17,462 bases of DNA from Acidisphaera sp035272265 (GTDB lineage: Bacteria; Pseudomonadota; Alphaproteobacteria; Acetobacterales; Acetobacteraceae), in contig DATEQV010000056.1 of NCBI GenBank assembly GCA_035272265.1, positions 1 to 17,462 on the forward strand. The letters run 5' to 3'. The translations under genes and the position numbers were made by a program. The notes under the pieces are model-generated. The model was not told where the DNA came from, did not search any database, and saw only the letters and a list, made by a program, of their open reading frames with translations. Shown here piece by piece: positions 6,937 to 13,682 of this stretch (the stretch's first letter is position 1; each line of letters opens with the position of its first letter).

Positions 6937-7952
6937 CGGCCGGCGTCGGAGCCGCGCGCGTCGCTCACCCTTCAACTTATGGAGTATCACGACCAAGTGC
7001 GCAGACCGTCCGGCGAAAACTCTCATGTGAACTTGGGCTTTCGATCGCCGAGCCCACGACCGCGCGCGATGCCAGGAACTGGTCGCCGCATCTTTCGACC
7101 GTCGTCCCGGAATTATGCTCCGTGAACGCATGGGTCGAGAGGCACGACGCCGTCGCATTAGTCCGGCCCGCCCCGGTACAGGTGGCACCGCGCGTGGAAG
7201 CGGGCGAGGCGGGGTATGCCGTGCGGCTCGAGACGTGCGGCTATCACATGTATTACGGAGGTGCCGGCCGGTATCTGTACCAGCCGATACCGAAGTGCGC
7301 ATGCACCACGATCAAGACCCTCCTTCTTCAGGTCGAAGGTCTGCCGGTCGACACCAACGTCTGGCGCCGCCATCAGAAGGAATACAACCGGTTCCCCGGG
7401 ACGAACCACCTGACGATTCCACAGCAACTCGATCTGTATGAGGGCCGGACTGATACCTTCAAGTTCGTATTTGTCAGGAATCCCTACTCCCGGCTGGCCA
7501 GTGCATACTGCGATAAGATACTGCTCAACCCAGCCGCCTATCTGATCAGAAAGATCAGGAAATCGGCGAGGAATCAGGGTGTTGCGGTATCGGACCCGAT
7601 CACCTTCGAGCAGTTCATCAGCGTCGTCTCGCGCCAGAGCCTCGCGGAGATGGACCCGCATTGTCGGCCGCAATATCATGAAGGCCGGTTCGCGCTGGTC
7701 AGATACGACTTCGTCGGCCGGACCGAGGCGATGCACCGCGACCTGGTCTACGCATTCGAGCGCATCCGGGCGTCCGAGGCGATCATCGCGCGCGTTACTG
7801 AGCGCCATAATGTGGCCGGATCCAGCGTCGGTCTCTGGGAGAAAGTCACGCCCGAAGTGCGCCGGCTGTTTCTCACCGCCTACGAGATCGACTTCGACAT
7901 CCTGCAATACCCACGCTCGCTCCCCGGGACTGCCAGTCCGGACTATGTGTGA
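6933..7952 (+). CDS. PAPS-dependent sulfotransferase (Sulfotransfer_2-like)
   Basis: This 339-residue protein carries the two PAPS-binding motifs of carbohydrate sulfotransferases: PIPKCACTTIK at 118-128 (5'-phosphosulfate loop, Lys120) and FVFVRNPYSRLASAY at 178-192 (3'-phosphate binding, Arg182 and Ser187). DPHCRPQY at 241-248 corresponds to the conserved D.H..PQ segment of the family, and YDFVGRTE at 258-265 to its conserved VGxxE stretch. It should transfer sulfate from PAPS to a sugar hydroxyl in the cytoplasm, as there is no signal peptide. Start ATG 6933 is chosen for its ATGA overlap with the previous stop. Residues 1-95 show no conserved features, so a later start such as GTG 7122 is possible. 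Within a GT2/HlyD operon it suggests a sulfated polymer or precursor; that role is inferred. No PAPS-forming genes are in the window. Confidence 0.85.
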   Translation: MTAGVGAARVAHPSTYGVSRPSAQTVRRKLSCELGLSIAEPTTARDARNWSPHLSTVVPELCSVNAWVERHDAVALVRPAPVQVAPRVEAGEAGYAVRLETCGYHMYYGGAGRYLYQPIPKCACTTIKTLLLQVEGLPVDTNVWRRHQKEYNRFPGTNHLTIPQQLDLYEGRTDTFKFVFVRNPYSRLASAYCDKILLNPAAYLIRKIRKSARNQGVAVSDPITFEQFISVVSRQSLAEMDPHCRPQYHEGRFALVRYDFVGRTEAMHRDLVYAFERIRASEAIIARVTERHNVAGSSVGLWEKVTPEVRRLFLTAYEIDFDILQYPRSLPGTASPDYV

Positions 7953-8832
7953 GGGCGCGCGCTCATGCCTGAAGGAGATCGCGCTGCGACGATCATCGGT
8001 CGTCCTGATCCTCGTGATCGTCACCATGGTGAGCTTCATGTTTGGCATATCGACTCATCGCGCGCGCGCCGTCGCGGGTAAACCGCTTCGGTGGATGTTG
8101 AACGGGCCGGGCGTGGCGGCAATTGCTGCCGATGCGGACACGTCACGTCTGCTCGACGAGACGCGGCCGTTCATCATGAGAGGCCGCTTCCTTCCCGATA
8201 CCATTCCCCCTAGCTGGAATGCGGTCTCTTTTGCCTCGTTTGCCAATTTCGCCGCGATCCAAGGCGCGCTGCAGGAGGGCAAGCTCGACCCGACTGTGAA
8301 CGGCGTGATGTACGACTACGAGCGATGGTCGTTCACGCCGGTAGAGGAGCAGCGAAACCCCGCGGGCTACCTCAAGCAGGCCGCCGACCTCGTGCACGCG
8401 CGTAGCTTGCTGTTCCTCACCGCACCCGCGGTCAATCTCGTTGCCGTGATGGCACCTGACGACGGACGCCGGCGGTACGACGCCTACGTGCGTCTCGGAA
8501 TCGCCGCAGACGCGGCGCGCTACGCCGACGTGATCGATATCCAGGCGCAAGGGTCGGAACGGAACACCGAGCTGTATGCGAGTTTCGTCCGGCAAGCTGC
8601 AGCGCAGGCCCGCAAGGCCAATCCGAATGTCGTGGTGCTCGCCGGCATCAGCACGCAACCGAGCGGCCAGAACGTGACCGCCGATGATATTCTCCGCGCA
8701 ATTGCCGCGACCCGCGACACTGTGGACGGCTACTGGTTCAATATTCCGCAGCCGTCGGAGTATTGTCCGCGCTGCACCGAGTTCCGCCCGGACATCGCAA
8801 TTGACGTAATGCGTCGCCTTGCCGCCCAGTAA
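7945..8832 (+). CDS. Membrane-anchored glycosidase-like (probable TIM-barrel) protein
   Basis: This 295-residue protein has one N-terminal hydrophobic segment (about 17-35, SSVVLILVIVTMVSFMFGI) followed by an extracytoplasmic domain. It has no textbook enzyme signature, but features suggest a (beta/alpha)8 hydrolase-like fold: NGVMYDYERWSFTP at 119-132 with an acidic DxE pair (Asp124, Glu126), a beta strand ending in LLFLTAPAVNL (155-165), ADVIDIQAQG (194-203), VVVLAGIST (229-237) and DGYWFNIPQP (261-270). Similar secreted proteins with an Asp-x-Glu after strand two are annotated in other bacteria as hypothetical or glycoside hydrolase-like. It is the last gene of the operon, starting at ATG 7945 eight bases before the sulfotransferase stop ends. 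It may trim or bind the polymer, as AlgL or PgaB do in their systems. The fold is moderate confidence and the function is open. Confidence 0.65.
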   Translation: MCEGARSCLKEIALRRSSVVLILVIVTMVSFMFGISTHRARAVAGKPLRWMLNGPGVAAIAADADTSRLLDETRPFIMRGRFLPDTIPPSWNAVSFASFANFAAIQGALQEGKLDPTVNGVMYDYERWSFTPVEEQRNPAGYLKQAADLVHARSLLFLTAPAVNLVAVMAPDDGRRRYDAYVRLGIAADAARYADVIDIQAQGSERNTELYASFVRQAAAQARKANPNVVVLAGISTQPSGQNVTADDILRAIAATRDTVDGYWFNIPQPSEYCPRCTEFRPDIAIDVMRRLAAQ

Positions 8833-8833
8833 T

Positions 8834-9198
8834 GAGACCTGTGCACGGATGGCTTGATCCGGCGCGATTGGTGTTGATTCGATCGTGTTCCGAGCATTAT
8901 GGAGCGGGAGCATGGCGCGTCGGCAAATCGGGCAGGAGCAGCTCGGGCTGAATGGTGCGCCATCACGGCGACGATCGTCGTTGGATGAGGTCGTCACACT
9001 GGTGGATTGGCACACTGGTGGATTGGGCGGAACTCGACTGGCTGCTTTCCGGCATCTCGGCTGGTGCCAAGGGCGAGCTGGGCTGGCCGCCGCTGGCGTT
9101 GTTTCGTGCCGTGCTGCTGGCGACATGGTACGATTTGTCGGAAGTGAGGCTCTCCGAGGCATTGGACGATCGTGCCAGCTTCCGCCGGTTCTGCGGCC
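8834..9198 (+). mobile_element. Truncated IS5-family insertion sequence remnant
   Basis: The remnant starts just after the stop of the glycosidase-like gene, where GAGACCTGTGCAC at 8834-8846 looks like an IS left end of the IS5-family type. Homology to an IS5-family transposase stops abruptly after the FRRFCG motif near 9198. The right end and most of the transposase, including the DDE catalytic region, are missing. The sequence beyond belongs to the minus-strand glutamine synthetase-like gene. The left boundary is an inference from the terminal-like sequence; the right one comes from loss of protein homology. Confidence 0.7.
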
Positions 9199-9200
9199 GA
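8912..9200 (+). pseudogene. IS5-family transposase N-terminus, frameshifted and truncated
   Basis: From ATG 8912 the frame reads MARRQIGQEQLGLNGAPS and SSLDEVVTLVDW, the typical start of an IS5-family (DUF772) transposase. A 16-bp tandem duplication then shifts the frame by one. The continuation is in the next frame: VDWAELDWLLSGI, GWPPLALFRAVLLATWYD, LSEALDDRASFRRFCG. Deleting one repeat copy joins the two halves exactly (TLVDW-AELDW). Homology ends at FRRFCG, and an unrelated tail runs to TAG 9231-9233. The DDE domain is absent, so it cannot transpose by itself. Confidence 0.85.
8995..9026 (+). repeat. Perfect 16-bp tandem duplication inside the transposase
   Basis: CACACTGGTGGATTGG occurs at 8995-9010 and again at 9011-9026 with no intervening base. 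Its length is not a multiple of three, so it frameshifts the transposase. Removing one unit restores a continuous conserved sequence, so the duplication is a mutation and not part of the original element. Confidence 0.95.
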
Positions 9201-9214
9201 CGCAACTCGATTGC

Positions 9215-10414
9215 CTATCGCGTCTGCACGTAGCGGAGGTGGGCTGCGATTATGTCCGGCGTGAACACGTCCCCTCTCACCAGGAAAGCGTGGTCGGCCG
9301 CGAGTGCGTCGAGTGATTCCTCGAGCGACCCAGGCGTTGAGGGGGGCTTGCTCAGCTCCGCGAGCGGCAAATCGTACGGATGTCCGATCGGCTGGTCGGG
9401 GTCGAGACTGTATAGCCGGTTTTCGAACCCGTCGATGCCCGCCATCAGCATCGCGGCGAACGCCAGATAGGGATTGCACGACGGATCTGGGCTGCGGAAC
9501 TCGACGCGCTTTGCTTTCGGGCTAGGCGCATATGTCGGAATGCAGCAGGCGCCGGCGCGATCGCGTTCCAAGTTGCCGCGATTGGCGCGCGGCCCGGGGT
9601 CCGGCGGCGGCCCGCGATACGAGTCGGGCGTAGGCGCGCAGATCGCGAGCAGCGCCGCCTCGTGCTCAAGAAGGCCGGCCATGTAGTGCCGCATCAATGC
9701 GCTGGAGCCGGCGTAGCCGTCGCCGGCGAAGAGCGGCTGGCCCCGATGCCAGATGCTTTGGTGGACGTTCAGGCCCGAGCCATCATCGACTGACAGCGGC
9801 GCTGGCACGAAGGTTGCCGTCACGCCGCGTCGACGGGCGACTGTCCCCGCCACGTATCTCCCGATCATCAGCTTGTCGGCCGCTCGCGTCAGGGGAGCGA
9901 ACGGCATGGCAATCCCGGCTCGACCGCCGGTTTCCGCCTCATGCGCCGTGGCCTGGATGCCGATATCGGCGAGGGTCGCGACGATCGTGCCGACATCCTG
10001 CCCGCACACGAAAAGTTCTAGGCCGAAGTTGGCTGTATCACCGATCTGCGAGGTTTGAACATAAGCCTCGGCTTTCTGGGCGATCGAGCGCGGGTCGCGT
10101 GGGTCGCCCTTGCCCGTCAGCGGATCGCGGTTGACGGCGATCAAGACCAGCGTCGGCGTCTCAGAAAAGGGATCGAGGAACGCCGATGTGGGATCCGGGA
10201 TCAGGCGCATGCCATTTGCGCTGATCTCCTGGAGGCAAGTGCTCGAGGATACCTCGATCCCGTTCTCGAAAGTGTCCCGCTCCAAGATGCTCGGCGGCAC
10301 CGCAATGCGCTGCCATCGTCCCGGCAAGTCGGTTAGTCGCAAGTCGATTGTCTGGATCTTGCTGTCCTTGATGGCGCGTAGGATGCCCTCGGGCGTGTTC
10401 AAGCTGTCGGACAT
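9215..10414 (-). CDS. Degenerate, shortened glutamine synthetase homologue (probable pseudoenzyme or decaying gene)
   Basis: The 399 residues align with type I glutamine synthetase (usually about 440-470). Conserved landmarks: MRLIPDPTSAFLDPFSE at 69-85, RDPRSIAQKAEAY at 106-118, RAADKLMIGRYV at 177-188, FVPAPLSVDDGSGLNVHQS at 202-220, CNPYLAFAAMLMAGIDG at 313-329, PGSLEESLDAL at 361-371. Key sites are lost: the metal-site FGPExEFF reads FGLELFVC and some 40 or more residues after it are missing; HHHEVATGGQNEI reads TAHEAETGGRAGI; GSGMHxH has Asn216 for the first His; the ARNRSAxIRIP arginine loop reads ERDRAGACCIP. It ends at AAHLRYVQTR, about 20-30 residues short, beside the IS junction. 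Start 10414 (not the in-frame ATG at 10477) follows AGGGAG at five bases. Glutamine synthesis is very unlikely. Confidence 0.8.
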   Translation of the reverse strand: MSDSLNTPEGILRAIKDSKIQTIDLRLTDLPGRWQRIAVPPSILERDTFENGIEVSSSTCLQEISANGMRLIPDPTSAFLDPFSETPTLVLIAVNRDPLTGKGDPRDPRSIAQKAEAYVQTSQIGDTANFGLELFVCGQDVGTIVATLADIGIQATAHEAETGGRAGIAMPFAPLTRAADKLMIGRYVAGTVARRRGVTATFVPAPLSVDDGSGLNVHQSIWHRGQPLFAGDGYAGSSALMRHYMAGLLEHEAALLAICAPTPDSYRGPPPDPGPRANRGNLERDRAGACCIPTYAPSPKAKRVEFRSPDPSCNPYLAFAAMLMAGIDGFENRLYSLDPDQPIGHPYDLPLAELSKPPSTPGSLEESLDALAADHAFLVRGDVFTPDIIAAHLRYVQTR

Positions 10415-10419
10415 CGTCG

Positions 10420-10425
10420 CTCCCT
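10420..10425 (-). promoter_or_regulatory. Ribosome-binding site of the glutamine synthetase-like gene
   Basis: On the minus strand AGGGAG precedes ATG (10414-10412) by five bases. This fixes the start at MSDSLNTPEG, which is also where glutamine synthetase homology begins, and rules out the longer reading from 10477. Confidence 0.65.
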
Positions 10426-10703
10426 GGGTGATGCCAGCCGGTGAGTGCCGTGTGGGCCAACGAAGGTCACCATGCAACCGCAGTCACCCCCCAACGCCAC
10501 ACGCCGCGGAGGGCGATGCTGCTCGGTATCCTGGCGACAGCCTTAACAGACGACGCAACAAGCCTTGCCGAGGTCGACGACAAGGCACGCAAGCTGACAG
10601 AGCCCTCGGCGCGGGCCGCCTGTATGCTGCCGAAACCCGCCGACAGCCAGCGCCGCCCGAAGCGCGACGCCGATCGTCGTGCTTGTGCGAGGCCGGTGCG
10701 CCG

Positions 10704-12794
10704 TCAGTCCGCCGGCCGCACCGGCTGGCGCCGCCATCCGCTGCGCGGGGCCGGGAACACCACCACGTCGCCAGTGTGCAGATCGCGCGGGTTCATCGCC
10801 GCCACGGTGTCGAACGGCGGAGCCTCCTGCCCGCGATAGACGCGGTCATACAGGCTGCGGAGCGTGTCGTCCGACCGCGCGATCACCAGCAGGCCAGGGC
10901 CCGTGCCCGCCCCGGCCGGCATCGACGCGGCCGCCTCCGGCGTCTCGGCAGCGCCGGGTTTTGGTTCCTCCACGACCGGAGCCGCAGCGGCCTGTTGCTG
11001 CTCAGGCTGGGTCGGGACGGCATCGGATCGCGAGCCGGGGCCGCTCACCGGCGCCGGCGTCCCCGGCGAACCGGCTGCCGGCGCGGCAGGCGTTGGCGCA
11101 GAGGGGACCGAGGCGGCCGATTCGTGGCTCGACACCGGCGGCGGTGCAGGCGGCGCCGGGGCGACCGCGCCGGGCGCCACCCTCTCGGTCGCCGGGGTCT
11201 GCTCGGACGGGTTCGTCGTGAAGCCGGGCCGCAGGCGAACCGGCGCGCCCGCCGCGTCACGCTCCGTCGTCGCGGGCGCCGATGCGGCGGCGGGCGGGGC
11301 GGACGCCGCTGGCGCCTCGGCTGCGGCCGGCGCAGCCGACGCCGGGGCCGACCCGGCCTGCGGCGGAGCGGAAGCGGTCGGTTGCGGCGGCGACGGCGGC
11401 GGACTGCCCGCCGGCTGTGCCGCAGCTCCCGCCGCGGCAGGCTCGGGAGCTGTCGCGGGCGGTGTTGCCGGCTGAGACATGGCGGCCTGGGGCGCAGCTT
11501 CACTCGGGGCGGCGGCTTCTGGCGCGGCGGTCTGGGCCGGCCCCGTCTGTCCCGTGCCGGTCTGGGTGGCAACGCCCTGGATCAAGCGGGCCGGCAGCAG
11601 CGGGCGGATGGCCGCGATGGCCCGCTCAACCCGCTCGCGCACGGCCGGCGGAAGCTCGGCCCGATAGTGGACCACCGCCCACGCCCCGCCTGCCGCGATG
11701 GCGACGATGACCAGGAAGGGAACGAGGACTCGGCCACGGCGGCCACGGCGGCGCCGGGGCGCGACTGTCGCGGGCGCCGATCCAATCTCAGCCCACCGCC
11801 CTGACGGAACCACCTGCGGAGCGGTTGCTATCGCGCCGCCGACAACCGCCGCCGAGACGGCGTGATGAGCCAGCTCGAGCGGTTCCTCGTGCTCTCCCGG
11901 CGGGACCGGGTATGCGGCGACCGGCTCCGGCGTCAGCGGCACGTTCACGTTCGCCGCCGGCCCCTCCGGCTGCCAGACCACGGGACGGCCGGGTTCCTCG
12001 TCCTCGGCATGGACGGGCGGCTCGGCGGCTCCGGCGGCAGGCACCGCAGCTGCGTGCGGCGCGACCTCGGGCTCCGGCTGGGCGGTGGCCGTGTCTGGCG
12101 CTGGATGAGCCGCCTCGGACACCGGCGGCTCGTTGTCCTCCGGCACCTGCGCCGGAGCCGGCACGTCGGGGCCGGCATCGTGCGCGGCCTCGATCAGCTC
12201 CTCGGTGAACTCAGCGCCCGCCGCGATATCCGCCCCGCCATCCGGCGCCACGCCGGGTGCCTGCGCGGGCGGGGCGACGATCGGCTGCGGCGGGGACATC
12301 GTCGTGCGGATGACCGCCCCCTGCCCGAGGCCGTCGGCGAGCAGCGATGCGATCGGGCCGGCCGCATCCGACCCGAAGAGCAGCACGAGCAGCCTCGGCC
12401 CGATATCCGGCGACTTCAGCAGCGCGTTCAGCGGCGGCACGACCGCGCCCGAAAGGTCCTCGGCGCCGTCGATCAGCAACGCGACGTCGAGCCCCGCCCG
12501 CGCATAAACACGCAAGGCCTCGCCGGCGTCCTTGCGCCCGGCGACGTCCAGACGCGCGGCGACCGCGTTCAGGTCGGTCAGGTTTCGCCCGGAAATGCGG
12601 ACTGCCTCGCGACCTTGCGCGAGCAGATCGAACTGCACCCTCTGGCGCACGTCCTCCAGGGCCTGCGTGTCGCTGCCGGAGACCAGACCCACGCGGGCCG
12701 AGCCATCGATCCCGGCCAAGATCGCATCGGCGATCGCTTGCGGGGATCCGCCCGACTGCCCCGGTTCGGCTGACATTCCGGTCATCCAGTCCAT
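10704..12794 (-). CDS. Pro/Ala-rich single-TM protein with degenerate ATPase-like head and LysM-like tail
   Basis: This 696-residue protein is of unknown function. Residues about 17-165 resemble the AAA ATPase of ExeA/GspA-type proteins, with VGLVSGSD at 35-42 where a Walker A loop would be (its GxxxxGK[T/S] is absent) and DVALLIDGAEDL at 103-114 in the Walker B position. An acidic Pro/Ala linker (about 166-340) leads to a basic RRRRGRRGR patch and one membrane helix (about 355-377, VLVPFLVIVAIAAGGAWAVV). A periplasmic Pro/Ala linker (about 405-630) follows, then a LysM-like segment (about 636-682: LLVIARSDDTLRSLY, VAAMNPRDL, GDVVVFPAP). This layout resembles cell-envelope proteins that link a cytoplasmic ATPase-like domain to peptidoglycan. 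The start is uncertain between 12794, 12785 and 12776. The compositional bias makes other similarity searches unreliable. Confidence 0.7.
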   Translation of the reverse strand: MDWMTGMSAEPGQSGGSPQAIADAILAGIDGSARVGLVSGSDTQALEDVRQRVQFDLLAQGREAVRISGRNLTDLNAVAARLDVAGRKDAGEALRVYARAGLDVALLIDGAEDLSGAVVPPLNALLKSPDIGPRLLVLLFGSDAAGPIASLLADGLGQGAVIRTTMSPPQPIVAPPAQAPGVAPDGGADIAAGAEFTEELIEAAHDAGPDVPAPAQVPEDNEPPVSEAAHPAPDTATAQPEPEVAPHAAAVPAAGAAEPPVHAEDEEPGRPVVWQPEGPAANVNVPLTPEPVAAYPVPPGEHEEPLELAHHAVSAAVVGGAIATAPQVVPSGRWAEIGSAPATVAPRRRRGRRGRVLVPFLVIVAIAAGGAWAVVHYRAELPPAVRERVERAIAAIRPLLPARLIQGVATQTGTGQTGPAQTAAPEAAAPSEAAPQAAMSQPATPPATAPEPAAAGAAAQPAGSPPPSPPQPTASAPPQAGSAPASAAPAAAEAPAASAPPAAASAPATTERDAAGAPVRLRPGFTTNPSEQTPATERVAPGAVAPAPPAPPPVSSHESAASVPSAPTPAAPAAGSPGTPAPVSGPGSRSDAVPTQPEQQQAAAAPVVEEPKPGAAETPEAAASMPAGAGTGPGLLVIARSDDTLRSLYDRVYRGQEAPPFDTVAAMNPRDLHTGDVVVFPAPRSGWRRQPVRPAD

Positions 12795-12987
12795 GGAAGC
12801 AACTTACAGCGAAACGTGTGGGGTTGACCAATGCCGTGAATCGCGCCGCCGGCCACGCGCCCGTCATCCGGAACCCGGCACGGCCGTGGCCCCGCAAATC
12901 CTTGCCAAGCCGCGCGAAGGAATTATCGCCTGGGAATATCAACTCGGCACGCAGGCGCCGGCGATCAGGCTGCAACGACAGGCGGGG

Positions 12988-13632
12988 CTAGGCTGGGCCG
13001 GGATCCCAGCGGTCGCAGAACGCGGCGACGTCGTTCGACTGGAACCCGGCCAGGCGCTGCATGATCAGCGCGAACGGCCAGTCCCACCAGGCGATGCGCT
13101 GCAGCCGGTCGGCGATCGCCGGCGGAAAACGGTCCCTGATCCGACGTGCCGGGACGCCGCCGACGATGGCGTACGGCGGCACGTCGCTTGTCACCACCGC
13201 GCCGGCCGCGAGCACAGCGCCGTCGCCGACGCTGATGCCCGGCAGCACGATCACGCCGTGGCCGATCCACACGTCGTGGCCGATCACGACGCGGTCGGCA
13301 CGGCGCGCCGCGAAGAACGCGGCGTCCCGCTTGGCACCGGCATCGTAGTATTCGGGGCAGTAGGTGAAGCGGTGCTGCGACGGCCGGTCGAGCGGATGGT
13401 TCGGCGCGCCGATCCGCACATGAGCGGCGATCGCGCAGAACCGCCTGATCTCCGCGTCGGCCACCATGCAGTCCGACCCGACATACGAATAGTCGCCGAG
13501 TGTGGCGTATTCGACGCTGCTGCGGTCCAGCACCTCGCAGCACATGCCGATCCGCGCCTCCCTCAGACGCGCGGTGGGGTGGATCACGGTGTCGGCGATC
13601 TTCGGCCGGCCCCCCAGCGCCTCGCCCGTCAT
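12988..13632 (-). CDS. Phosphonate-type hexapeptide-repeat acetyltransferase (LbH family)
   Basis: This 214-residue left-handed beta-helix transferase has hexad repeats throughout about 15-75 and 115-165 (for example VVIGHDVWIGHGVIVLPG, ISVGDGAVLAAGAVVTSDV). The catalytic His lies in GAPNHPLDRPSQH (His79), followed by the FTYCPEYYDAG loop. The C-terminal AWWDWPFALI and GVPARRIRDRF are typical of the 'phosphonate metabolism, transferase hexapeptide repeat' family (TIGR03308), whose members often sit in phn operons. No phn gene is present in this window, so the substrate here is uncertain; chloramphenicol/streptogramin-type acetyltransferases are a related alternative. It is divergent from the PaiB-like gene, with 50 bases between the starts. 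Confidence 0.85.
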   Translation of the reverse strand: MTGEALGGRPKIADTVIHPTARLREARIGMCCEVLDRSSVEYATLGDYSYVGSDCMVADAEIRRFCAIAAHVRIGAPNHPLDRPSQHRFTYCPEYYDAGAKRDAAFFAARRADRVVIGHDVWIGHGVIVLPGISVGDGAVLAAGAVVTSDVPPYAIVGGVPARRIRDRFPPAIADRLQRIAWWDWPFALIMQRLAGFQSNDVAAFCDRWDPGPA

Positions 13633-13682
13633 CGGCCCGCTTGTGCCTCGACACGGCGGGGCGCGCGACCTACGTCTCCGGC
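13633..13682. promoter_or_regulatory. 50-bp divergent intergenic region
   Basis: It separates the divergent starts of the hexapeptide transferase (minus) and the PaiB-like gene (plus), so at least part of each promoter must lie here or within the opposite gene. I see no convincing -35/-10 pair or operator. Confidence 0.4.

Noticed and set aside
9415..9435. TTTTCGAACCC resembling a tRNA T-arm
   Set aside because: It lies within a conserved coding block of the glutamine synthetase-like gene, and no acceptor or anticodon arms can be found around it.
10562..10587. GCCTTG...CAAGGC inverted repeat downstream of the Pro/Ala-rich gene as a terminator
   Set aside because: Only six base pairs with a 14-base loop, no T-tract on either strand, and more than 110 bases from the stop.
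11045..11572. Possible repeat array in the Pro/Ala-rich gene
   Set aside because: GCC/GCG/CCG triplets recur because of Ala/Pro composition; there is no fixed unit or spacing and it does not resemble a CRISPR.
10110..11804. Plus-strand 564-codon open frame opposite the glutamine synthetase-like and Pro/Ala-rich genes
   Set aside because: An extreme Arg/Gly repeat product, antisense to two supported genes; a GC-rich shadow.
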